A DNA stretch of 64,000 nt from Lunularia cruciata (Eukaryota; Streptophyta; Marchantiopsida; Lunulariales; Lunulariaceae). This document shows, piece by piece, positions 24,546 to 34,925 of this stretch. The number at the start of each line of letters is the position of its first letter. Within the stretch, counting starts at the first letter, position 1. The position numbers and the translations under genes are program-made. The stretch is taken from positions 12,166,974 to 12,230,973 of the forward strand of contig OX419757.1 of the NCBI GenBank assembly GCA_948567375.1, read 5' to 3'. Below the pieces are notes generated by a model, which searched no databases, was not told where the DNA came from, and saw only the letters and a program-made list of their open reading frames with translations.

Positions 24546-24830
24546 GTAAGAGAGGCCAAGCCAACCAATCATCTTTCAACTCATAGCTAGCTAGTCACAA
24601 GCGTAGCAATACTTTCTTTGTAAAGAATAACTCCACACTTTGCAGTGTTTCATGGTAAATACAAACACGTGCCATGTCAAACACATTTCTTACTCCCATC
24701 TCAAGTTTTGTAAAGTCATGTAAGTGACGCCAAGCCAACCAATCTCTTAATTCTAAAGAATAACTAGCGAGTCCCAAGAATAACATTACTCTATTTGTGA
24801 AGAATGACTCCACGCATTCAAAACTGTTTT
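24546..24830 (-). repeat. Dispersed about 115-bp repeat, copies B and C in tandem
   Basis: Two diverged copies lie about 172 bp apart, each with 'gccaagccaaccaatc' followed by 'agtc.caag..ta.ca.tact' and 'aagaat.actccac'. On the - strand 24813-24595 stays open for 72 codons across both copies (GLASYSLELRDWLAWRHLHD). I cannot relate this to any family. Confidence 0.65.
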
Positions 24831-24834
24831 ATTT

Positions 24835-27580
24835 GCCATTTTATTGTATAAAATTGGAAGAGTGAAGTCATACCCTATTGTTGCAAAAATTGTATAGTTG
24901 TCATTCTTTTTGTTACTTCTGTGACCTGTCGGGCCAGAAGGCTGCTCCCTGAGATGTAAGTCTTCCACAGCAGGCTCCTGCCAATGGTATGAGAGATGGG
25001 TCGCGGTTCGGCTTATGCAATCACCTCCTTGCAAACCCCCACTGCTGCACTGTATCACCGCATGTAGCATGTAGCAACACGTGGCCACGTGTGAACGCAT
25101 GCGAAAGGACGCAGTCATGCCTTCTGCCTGCAGATCATCAAAATCGGCCGGGCCACGAGGCCTAGTGACTGCATAACTTCAAGGGTTGGCAGATATGATG
25201 GAATAGGTAGAAATGCCACAGCCTAAAGCAGCAGAAAAGACAAATAGAATTTTGCTACAAAATCCAGCTAACGAGGGAATTCCTGCGTTCGTTTTAGTCT
25301 GAATCGAGCCTGAGCCTAGAAGCGCATGCAGCGATTCGGCCCTGGTACTCTTTTGGTCAAATACTCTTTTTGTCCCAGGATTTGTCTTGAAAGCATGTTG
25401 TCAAACTCTGCCTCGTATTGGGTCACTGACCCAGTACCCGACAACGTTGTATGGTTCGGGAGATGTTCGAGATGGTGTTACGAAATGGATTTCGATTCTG
25501 GTCCCTAGAGTAGATATTGACACTAACATGGGCTTACTGAAGAACACAAAGTTTGAACGTAAGGTCTGTTCGTAAACTCAGGGTTATTATGGCAAAGTAG
25601 TGCAACAAAAAAAAGGAATATAAAGCATCAAGAAGTGCATGCAAGAGGGGATAAGAAGTACGAATCTTAAGAAAAGAAAAAAAAGGATTATGTATGTAGA
25701 ACTACTATCCTAGCAAAACAAGGACAAAGAAACCAAATAATTTATTATTGACGATGCGATATATATGTTTCGGTAGATGAGGAAAGAGAGTCTTATACTT
25801 TGACAAGGGAGTTTCTATTGCTACTGCTTGTCTATGAAAGCTCCCAATGCTTTAGAGTATTGTAAAGTGATAGGGACTCTTTATCTAAGATATATGGGCA
25901 GCATGGTTCGAGAGATAACCATAGCTCCTCTATAAAGAAGAGAAACTATAGGCGAGAGGGACAGTAAAACTGGTGACTAAGATGCTTGAAAATACACACC
26001 ACCAAAGGTATAAAGACATCAAAGGACAGCCAAGATGCATAATAGTACTCCTTCCTCCACATGGTGATGATTGTTGGTATTCCTACCTGAATCTAGACTC
26101 ATGCCAATGACTCAACTCCTAGCAGGTTGACAATCACCCCATCAAATAGTGAATGTTGACCCATTTTCATACACCATGGAGATGGTCCAAGTAGATCCAA
26201 CCCCAACTCAATCTATACTTTGGATTGTATATATAGCAAAATATGTATCATTGTATCTTAGATTGAATCATGAACTTTAGTGAGCTATCCTTCTAAAGCA
26301 CATTGTAAAATATGCATATTAGATCCACACACATGTTTGGTAGCTTTAGAAATGTTGATCTGATAAATCCAAATGCAAGCAAGGAACTATAGTAAACTCC
26401 TTGAACATAAAGCAAAAGTGTTTCAATTAAAAGGTATACATCAAGTATCTCCAGAACCTTTTTCTCCACAAGAGAATCTTAGTTCCAACAAGTAAAGGTG
26501 CATCAATAAAAATGTGTAAGGGTATGAATGTGCATATGCTCACTAAAACCTGCAAAAGAAATTCTAGAATCTATTGATACAATATCAATAAACATGGAGA
26601 GTGTTATGTGTGTAGGATCTAGTAATAAGTAGCAAGTAAAATAGAGATATGATTGGGAATCATATGTGCTTGAATCAACTATTGTAATAAATACCAAAAG
26701 AAAATTATGACAATGATGTAAGAACTTATCTACTAGTAAGATGTCCACTAGAACCCATATTCCTAAATAATCAACTAGTGCAATGGCCTGTTGCAATATG
26801 AGACCATGTACTTCTATAGCTATAGGAAGAGCTATTGGTAACCTATTGGACCCTATCCTCCTATAGTTATATAGCTGTGGGAACAACTAATGATAGCATA
26901 TGCCACTCATCTAATAATTGTGTGAATATATATGACATATTGTTCAAAATTGAAGAAAATTTTAGAAGATTTGACATATGATACTTTCAAATATATATAT
27001 ACAATAAATTACATCTATGAGTGGGTAAGTATGGGGCTAAATAGGATGCTCTAGGGATATAACATCTTGTTAGAAGTGAATAGATCACCAACTTTGGCCT
27101 ACACCAATGCGTCTCAAATAAATGAAGTACAAAAATTATCTTCTCCTAGAAGAGAATCTATAACTCTCAAACCTCCACTTCAAAATTAGAACCGTCATGG
27201 AAAGTAAGAGGAAATACATACCTCTCATGAACTCTAAACACTCCATTTACAAATGTCACTCATAAATCCAATGTATCTAAGCATAATGTAAAAATTATAC
27301 AAGACTCTAACTAAATACAAAATTCATGTTCACAAGATAGAAACTATTGTTTTATAAAAGTTACTAATCATATCGTTACTTAATTAGAATAATTTTTGAA
27401 GTAAAAAGATATTTTTACTTCAAAAATATTATATTATATTGTATTAAATAATATATTAAATCATCTAAATAGCAACCAGAACATAAACCATCTTCAAGAT
27501 GTAATCTTTTTAATCAAATAATATCCGTAGATAACACGTCCTTTAAACCAAAGCACGTTCTCAGCAGCATGCATCTTTTA
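24835..27580. other. Spacer, no gene recognised
   Basis: AT-rich and full of stops. A 127-codon frame on the - strand (26886-26503) begins with a RLPIALPIAIEVHGLILQQA segment that faintly recalls a gypsy protease region, but no catalytic DSG/DTG follows, so I do not annotate it. Confidence 0.4.
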
Positions 27581-27581
27581 A

Positions 27582-28503
27582 AAATAGACTTCTAAATTCC
27601 TCGTTTTACACCCAGTTCATTCAACGAGTTTACATCGAACCAGGTTATTTTGGACTTCGAATTTTAATTTCAAACGAGGTAGTTTCACACTAGATAAATG
27701 TAAAGCCTCCAAACCTGAAAGTGGCTCAAGGCTCAGTGGCTAAACGACAACGTTTGACTTTCGTTCTGATGCATCTATGCTCCAAATACTCAAATTTGAC
27801 AACGTTTGACTTCCGTTCTGATGCATCTATGCTCCAAGTACTCAAATTCGACAGCGTAATTCAACCTAAATGATACTTCCCATCTATCCGCTCAAATTGC
27901 TCGTCAAGCAGACAACGTCTATATCCTCTAAAGATGGCACCAATAATTCATGTTGTCCGTATATGCAGTGCAACTGGTATTGGATCTACAGAGTGAGCTT
28001 TACCTTTTCACAACCTATAAGTTTGTTGATTTTGACACTGCCTCATACAGACGGAGCTACCTTTCCGACAATAGAGTATCTCTACTACTGCATTGGAGTT
28101 GGTGCATGCCGTCGCCAATGCCATCGATTCCTTCCCGAGCTTTCAATTCTTGTGCAATGCCTATCAAGGTGGCTGTCGTGTCGAGCAATGAGAACAATTC
28201 TGTGTGTGGATTTGAATATGTGCATCTTGATTCTCAGTCTCCGAAGCCGATTGGTGTTAGAGACTTGCACTACATCCCAAATTGTGGAGCCGAAATTGTG
28301 GTCGATGATTTCTACTCTGATCACAGCAAGACTGGAGCCAAGCATAAAGAATCTGTAGAGAAAGTGTTGCAGTTTCTCTCAGGTGGCGATACAGACTTGA
28401 ACAAGAAAGGACTGTCAGTCGGAAGTTCCATGTTTGTTGAACAGCTGGGAAAACTACCACCTGAGGGTGAGAAGCAGGCCTTATCGTACAGTCATTTCGT
28501 CGA
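27582..28503 (+). repeat. Arm of an inverted duplication (other arm 18153-19022)
   Basis: About 0.9 kb is shared in opposite orientation with 18153-19022, from the 'cctcgttttacac' region through the first third of the 576-codon frame. The two arms lie about 8.6 kb apart. Divergence is mostly substitutions plus small indels. Confidence 0.85.
27746..27849 (+). repeat. Two-copy 52-bp tandem repeat upstream of the unknown gene
   Basis: The unit 'gacaacgtttgact..cgttctgatgcatctatgctccaa.tactcaaatt' starts at 27746 and 27798. The inverted pseudogene copy (near 18800-18870) has only one unit, so the duplication postdates the split of the two copies. Confidence 0.85.
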
Positions 28504-29680
28504 AACTAGTTTTACGTCAAAATCTGCTCCAAATGACATTCTACAGTTTTTAAATGTTAGAAATACAGTGAGGAATCTAAAGGCCAAAGACCATGTTGCT
28601 GCGTTTGGCTCGATCCACATAGTCACTGGTATGTGCCTCTTTTCAAAAGAACATCCTATGTACAGTCCTTTCCGAGTAGGTTCCTTAACACAAAAAGGAT
28701 TTGTAGCACCCCCATTGCCAGGAAAGGAGGTCCTTACGATGGTAGAGATTGAAAGCCTCGTTCTCCTTCCTAATTCAGTTGCAGATATTGTTTCCATTCT
28801 TCCCCACAACATTTCTGTATCTATCGTCATAGATATTCCTCAGGTCCAATATTATGCCTCCCTCTTAGATAGGTGTAATGCACATCTGCACTGTGATGAA
28901 AGACATAAGCTGAATGCGTGGTTTCAGCTTGTGGATTATCGGCACTGCAAACTCTCATCTATTATGAGAAAAGCTACAGAGAAGGCTTTGCTTATGAGGG
29001 GCGTAGTGCGGGAGAATGTCAGAGTGACGTGCAGTTCATGGATGGCAGAGCTCATCCCGGCACTCAAATCTATCGTTAATGACGAGTGTAGAACTCCGAC
29101 CGTAGAGGAATTTGAAGGCTTGCTCAACAATGATCCTCTATGGGCTTCATTCTTTGAATGCGTCGACCAGCAAAGTAAGTGGTCATCGACCTTACATACT
29201 CTGGGACTAATGAGCTACTCTTTCCAGCTTATCCGTCCTGTGTTTCAACGCCTGCAGAATTCTCACAGAATCCAAGATGGCAGGCAGCTTCTTCTGCAAA
29301 TCGATACTCCGGAAGAGCAGAAGATCACGTTATATGCCAAGAATATATTGAAAAGCCTTAATAAGAGGTTTCAATCCAGCATTGAACGCCAACCCCCGCT
29401 GTTACTTTCCATTTTCGGTTCCGGTCGCATCTTCCGCAAACGATGTAATGATGCAGTGATTTTTCGGGAAGATTGCAAACAAAGTGAAGTTCAGCAACAA
29501 AAGCTGGAGCTGATTAAATCTGCTGATATTGTAGCTGAGCTGTATGGCTGGAAAGAGACTCAAATTATTCAGCAGCTGATGCGTGAGGATGACATGCTTA
29601 GCCAAGACTTAGAATGCATTCACCAGAAGGGTCTGTCGATAATAATGATTCCACATTTTGCACATACATCGCATATATAA
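27950..29680 (+). CDS. Unknown protein, 576-codon single open frame
   Basis: This is by far the longest open frame in the window and is uninterrupted to a TAA at 29680. The first Met may not be the real start. MPIKVAVVSSNENN (Met at 28157) is a likelier start, since that Met and the following residues are conserved in the inverted copy at 18.2-19.0 kb. Without tools I cannot place it in a family. It has no clear signal peptide or membrane segments. Visible features are an N-terminal KVAVVSSNENN strand/loop, a central SVSIVIDIPQVQYYASLLDR, a helix SIMRKATEKALLMRGVVREN, then VRVTCSSWMAEL. A charged helical C-terminus follows (EQKITLYAKNILKSLNKRF; IIQQLMREDDML). The central order (hydrophobic strand ending DIP..Y, basic helix, strand with W) weakly recalls cyclodipeptide-synthase-like Rossmann folds, which I treat only as a hypothesis. 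Length and lack of stops argue for recent constraint. Confidence 0.6.
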   Translation: MLSVYAVQLVLDLQSELYLFTTYKFVDFDTASYRRSYLSDNRVSLLLHWSWCMPSPMPSIPSRAFNSCAMPIKVAVVSSNENNSVCGFEYVHLDSQSPKPIGVRDLHYIPNCGAEIVVDDFYSDHSKTGAKHKESVEKVLQFLSGGDTDLNKKGLSVGSSMFVEQLGKLPPEGEKQALSYSHFVETSFTSKSAPNDILQFLNVRNTVRNLKAKDHVAAFGSIHIVTGMCLFSKEHPMYSPFRVGSLTQKGFVAPPLPGKEVLTMVEIESLVLLPNSVADIVSILPHNISVSIVIDIPQVQYYASLLDRCNAHLHCDERHKLNAWFQLVDYRHCKLSSIMRKATEKALLMRGVVRENVRVTCSSWMAELIPALKSIVNDECRTPTVEEFEGLLNNDPLWASFFECVDQQSKWSSTLHTLGLMSYSFQLIRPVFQRLQNSHRIQDGRQLLLQIDTPEEQKITLYAKNILKSLNKRFQSSIERQPPLLLSIFGSGRIFRKRCNDAVIFREDCKQSEVQQQKLELIKSADIVAELYGWKETQIIQQLMREDDMLSQDLECIHQKGLSIIMIPHFAHTSHI

Positions 29681-32145
29681 AATTGAATTGAGTTGCACAC
29701 ATGAGCTCAGGATCCGGGAATTAGAGTAGGGAAATCTAGTGCGATAGGTTACATATACATATAGGATAATATAGGTTCGGCTTAATCTTAGCAGCCAAAT
29801 TAGTTGGCTTGCCCAACAGTTGAAAAACTCAGTTTGTACTTGTTGCCACAAACTATATTCGATCCAGACTGTTAAACTGGGCCGATGGATTAGCCCATTC
29901 CTACTTCCGCGCCGTTGTCCATGATGTCGCATGGGAGACAAGAATGCGAATACATCACAGCCGGTAACCTGCCGCTAAGACCGGAATCTTCGATCTACAG
30001 CACTTTGCGATCTGCCAACTAGTCGCTTGTGTATCAGTAAATTATCCATTTTTGATGTGATTTGAAGTGGGTCGTTCTACCGACAGAGTTTCAACTAAGA
30101 CAGAGTTAAGGCTTGCATTCAGTCAAATGGAGGAAATGATGGTATACATATCCAGATCGAACAGATATTGTGGGCACTACATTACTGATCTGATCCCATG
30201 ATCCGGTATAGGATTCGTAGTATCTGAGAAGGAAGAAAAGCATTTTGAGACCTACTTTTGTTTCAGATGCATGATAGAAATAGTTTGTGCTGTGAAGTAC
30301 CCTGAAATAGCCGCCTATTCTTCCAATCCCTGGCTCGGTACTAGCGAAGTTCTTTGTTTTTAACCAAATTACAACGCACAAACAGAACTCGGTTCCCCTC
30401 ACGATATCACTCCCAATGTCGACGCCGCACGTTGAGTCTTGATCCTCTTTCTGAGTTGTCTTAGCTGTCTTAATCCACTTCAGCTAAACCTTTGTTTTTG
30501 TTACTACGTTTACGTGAACCCGAGCAACCGAACTTCGAGCGCTGTTCAAAGCTCTGAGTAAGCTTAAAGATGCTGAACATGGCATTGATGGGAACTGCAG
30601 AGCAAGGTACGCATAGCAAAACTATCTTAAGGAGGTTGAATTCGGGGCATAGAATCCCAAGGAGCACTCTATACTGTAGCTACGAATAGATGACCACAGA
30701 TAAATCTGCAATTTCTGTCTACTTCATGGCGCACCGTGAGATTACTGTAACTATTTCATCGTAATGTATCCTTTGGTGGCAATTTCATCCCTAGTTAAGA
30801 GATCTCGTTGTTCGCACACATTGTGGATAGAAGTTATTGGTAGCTTTAAAAGAACAAAGAAACGACCATGTTGAAATCATCATGACGAATTTGCTCAAAG
30901 TGAAAAAGATTAGGATCAGATGAAATGACTCTAGAATCGGGGAGGACTCGCAGCGGGACTATGCGCACGATATGACGGCATCGAAGCTTGTATGATGCTC
31001 GAGTAGAGAGAGGCTGGGCACCTGAAGCTGCATCGCTCTGGGCCCCGCCCCGCATCTCCACTTTCCTTAGGGAGATGGATAGATCTGTACATTATGGACA
31101 TGCGTTTCCCGCATGATCGGATGTTGCGTTGGCTGCCGTAATTCTAGGATACCGCTGACGGCCCCAAACATGTTCTACGCGCCGCGTTTATGTGGCGCCT
31201 GGAGGAAGGATTTGCAAAGATTTGTTACTGTAGTCGCGGCGAAAGGTGAGAGGAAGTCTCAGGGTTCAAGTGTCAGCAAAATTAGGCGAGGAAGACTTCA
31301 GAACGCATGAAACTTTGGAAGACAAGACTAATCATCTGCTGCAGCGCCCAGAACAGTAGCAGTTTTGACTTTTCTATTTTCGTTTTAAGGCCCTAGTTTT
31401 GCATGTAATTGTAGCATTTCATTTTAGCCTCGTGCTTAGAAGGGTTTTCTGTAGTTTTTGATATATTCTTTATGTTTTTCTTCTTTTCATGTGGTGCTTA
31501 GTAGGTTGTTTTGTAATTTTTATATATTTTTTATTTCTTTCTTTCTTTCGTGGTGCTTAGTAGGTTTCTTGTAATTTTTTATATATTGTTTATTGTTTTC
31601 TTTCTTTCGTGGCAAACTATGTGACCTTGTGGACTCGTTTATTTTTCGAGACGGGAGCCAGAGACCCACTCATATACCCCAATGAATGCGAAAAAGGAAT
31701 ACAAGACACTAACGAAGTGCAAAAGGAATAGAAAGCAAGAGACCTAACAAATCAAAATGGCAAAAATTGAAGCAAGACTCCGACCTGGGCTGGCCAGCAC
31801 GTTTGCAATTTGGTGGAAGTAGAGTCTGGATCCCATGTCTACTTAACGATATTTCTTTCTATATCGTTTCCTTTCCACATCGCATTCATCAATCATTACT
31901 TGTTTACAGATGATCCTTGACTGTCATCGCCATAGGCGATGAAGGGTCACCAAGTTGACATCACAAAAGATCAGCATTATACACGACTCTAGTTGTTAGA
32001 TTAGACTAGTTGTATCTCATAGCAATGCATGCTGCGTGGCCAGATGTTCACTTTGTGCATGAACCATGTAACTCTTTGCGCTAACTAGTAGAAATTGATG
32101 CTTGATGTTCCTGTGTAAGAGATATTAAGGTCACCTGATTAGGAA
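29681..32145. other. Spacer with scattered short frames, no confident gene
   Basis: Frames at 30402-30106 (-, 98 codons), 31061-30846 (-, 71 codons) and 31113-31310 (+, 65 codons) show no motif. The last has a basic, Ser/Arg-rich, transit-peptide-like end (VTVVAAKGERKSQGSSVSKI) and is followed by T-rich, 3'-UTR-like sequence, so a small or first-exon gene is possible but not supported. Confidence 0.35.
31436..31612 (+). repeat. Imperfect tandem repeat, about 60-bp unit, three copies
   Basis: The motif 'tggtgcttagtaggtt..ttgtaatttttatatatt.tttat' followed by 'tttctttctttcgtgg' recurs at about 31437, 31492 and 31550. T-rich on the + strand. Confidence 0.7.
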
Positions 32146-32149
32146 GAAA

Positions 32150-32225
32150 GAGACCGCGGAGGACCACAAGAAGGATGGGAAAACCACATCAAGCCGTACA
32201 AGGATAAAACATAAGAGGTAGATGA
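32150..32225 (+). repeat. LINE-associated 60-bp motif, copy 1
   Basis: Reads 'gagaccgcggaggaccacaagaaggatgggaaaaccacatcaagccgtacaagg'. The same motif recurs at 44645, 45225 and 51147 in this orientation and at about 45675-45735 and 52408-52480 in reverse. It is probably the terminal part of the RLE-LINE family described below. Confidence 0.75.
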
Positions 32226-32536
32226 GGCTACGCCCCGATATACGAGAAATCCGTCTTATTATAAATAAGATAGGTGAGCATTTGATTCGGTAAAGATTAT
32301 GTCAAATGAACTCATTTACTTCATAGATACATAGATAAGTGCCTATGTATCTTTTGTCTTTTCGAGATACTTGCTTATTTCTCTTTGTATCTCAATTTGC
32401 AAATCAAATCCTGTCGTTGCTTACCTTTAACCTTTGTTTGTATTTTTATGCATGAAATAGCCTATCACATTTGAATGATTGATAATCATTTCAATGTGAT
32501 CAAATGATTAATAATACCCTCACCACGACGAGTAAC

Positions 32537-32745
32537 CACTCACTATTCTTGTTATAAAATACAATTTTCTTTCGGGCTTTTGACAGAGGTGCTTTATGCA
32601 AAAAATTTGAATATTCAGGAGAAACAAAAGAAAATTGATCACCACATATAATGTGCTCGCCACAAGGAGGAACTAAGCACTATTCTTGGTGACAATATAC
32701 AATTTTCTTTTGGGTTTTTGGTTGAGGTGCTGCTTGAAAAAATAA
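32537..32745 (+). repeat. Diverged tandem duplication, about 130-bp unit
   Basis: 'cactattcttgttataaaatacaattttctttcgggctttt' at about 32541 recurs as 'cactattcttggtgacaatatacaattttcttttgggttttt' at about 32677, each followed by 'gaggtgct' and an A-rich run. Confidence 0.75.
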
Positions 32746-32869
32746 ATAGATATTTGGGAAAACAAAATATTCACCCTAAATATTCTTAAACCCCAAATAC
32801 TAAATCAAGTGGTAGATAAAAAAAATCTTGTTTAGCCACATCATGGAGTGTATGGGGTAGCCTATAGAA

Positions 32870-33148
32870 TAGATATGGATATGCAGAGTAATGGCCATGA
32901 GTATTAATAAAGCACAGGTTCCATGCAGAGGAATATATTGGTTCTTTGATGTAGAATAATATATTGGTTCTTTGTAGAGTAATGGACATATGGACTATTG
33001 AGGCATTCAAAGAAGAAGAAACACCATCTAGTGTGATTGGTCTAATGTGGATTACAGTAACAAATACTGTATGTGGAGTAATGGACACTCTTGGTCTAAA
33101 GTAAATTATAAAAAATGAGAATGAAATCTCTGCAAACGTAGTATCCAT
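32870..33148 (-). pseudogene. RLE-LINE C-terminal fragment (copy 2)
   Basis: On the - strand FSFFIIYFRPRVSITPHTVF and PITLDGVSSSLNASIV match the C-terminus of the LINE copy at 51.2 kb (LSLSYFVVYFRQHVSIALQS; AITLGDVSSDAPVV). The fragment is heavily substituted. Confidence 0.7.
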
Positions 33149-33464
33149 AATTTCATATAATCATTTGGCATGTGATCCCTTGGATGAATTAGCATGGTTC
33201 TTATTCCTCTTACTCTCTTGATGGTGTCTTTATTATGCTAGAGTGGGACATGCATGGCATAGAGAGATGGTTGTTAGATTCCATCAATTTCTAATGGGAG
33301 ATTGGACTACCCTAAAAGAGGAGTCGGTTAGGGATGCATATTTTAGGAAATAGATTTTATCACATGATACCATAGAATACACTCAATTACAATGGTGTAG
33401 GATATTGGGTCAAGCATGAGAGTTTAGTAAAGCAACACAAGCACTACACTCTTTGTTTATGGCT

Positions 33465-33660
33465 AGTCCCACTAATGGTTTAATAATACTCATGGCCATT
33501 ACTCTTCAAATAACACGGGCTAGTGCACTCCAAATAACACGGGCTAGTGCACTCCATAGTAGAGTAATTACGCTAGGTAATGTTTCTCCATATACATCAA
33601 TGTTATATAGACTGTTTCATATAATTCATCATAATTTTGACATGTCAAGCGCAAGTGAAA
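33465..33660 (+). pseudogene. RLE-LINE C-terminal fragment (copy 3), opposite orientation
   Basis: AITLQITRASALHSRVITLG then NVSPYTSMLYRLFHIIHHNF on the + strand matches the same LINE C-terminus (SIALQ...AIHRRAITLGDVSSDAPVVCRPYDLH). A 24-bp tandem duplication (aaataacacgggctagtgcactcc, from about 33506) lies inside. With copy 2 it forms an inverted pair of 3' ends. Confidence 0.65.
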
Positions 33661-33664
33661 AATT

Positions 33665-34881
33665 GTTATTGATACCTCAATTTACCTCTTGAATTTTATC
33701 CTTCTTAAGCTTGACAGATCTTCCTATCTTCTTGTTATATTGTGTGGGTAAACGTTGTTATTCTATGTGTGAAACGTCTTGAAATATCTCTTCTTGTATT
33801 AAAGTAGGTTGCAAAGGGTGGTTTATTAAAGACTGCAACGAACTGGTGCCTTCCATACGTGAAATTACTGTACAACTAGTGGGCCGTAAACTCGCTTCTC
33901 GAGCCGCTTGACAAATGGATTTTTCGTCACTTTTTCCTTCACACTACACGAGGTTTACAGCTTAGTCAAGTAAGGAATCGCGTTGTTGAACCTCTACTCG
34001 GGAGTAGACTTTAGAGATTTCCTCGTCACTTCCGTCTGCCGGCACCTTTTGTCGCATCTAGAAATCCTCTCTGTTGCAAGTCGAAGTTCTGCCCCCTAGG
34101 ATTGTCGCCAACGGCAACTCGATTCTCCCAGTTCGGTCAGATTTGGATCTGCATGTCCTAAACTGTTCTATCGAGTAGGATGATAGATAACTAGGATTAC
34201 TTGCCTCCCTGGCAGATCTACCTTGGAGAGTATTCAGTCGATTCCTGGCTAGTCGACCTTGGACTCAATGAAAGTTGCCCTGCATCAACCAAGAAGAACC
34301 AGATTAGCTATAGCTCGGAATCAGACCTGTGGCTCGGTGCAGACGATTAGATTTCGTCCACGGTAACGTGGGCATTATACTTGGTGGACAATCAGCCCAA
34401 AGCCATACAATGCTCTAACCAGGTGGTGTTGTCTAACGTTTTGGTTTTTGTGTCGAGTTAGGAGGCGAACTCGTCTCGTCGTAAATCGAAGTATGTTTTG
34501 AGTAGCTAGATTCAGATCGCCCGGTGAGCTGTCCCAGGACCAGCTTTGCTAAATACTCGTCATCTGTAGGTCGATCTAACGAAGAATCAAATTGGCCCGC
34601 AATTGCAACCAACTGTACCGGTGAATTAATCGTGGTGGCGTCCTCGATCGACCTCAAGAAACAGTCCTTATATCCATGAGTATAAAGCCTTTCTGGTTTT
34701 CGCCTGCATGTAACTTATCATCTCCAAATCGTACTTCGCAGAGTAGGTGTGAAGTACCCGGGACGCTTAGAGTCAGGACCTCGCACAATTTCATCTATTT
34801 TTTTATTTTATTTAAAACACACAAATTGAGGAATACTTTGTCTCGCTTCCATAATCGATGCTTCGGAAGTAACCAGCTCGT

Positions 34882-34925
<44 letters not shown>

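Noticed and set aside
26503-26886. Possible gypsy protease on the minus strand
   Set aside because: Only a short LPIAIEVHG resemblance; the catalytic DSG/DTG is absent and no RT follows.
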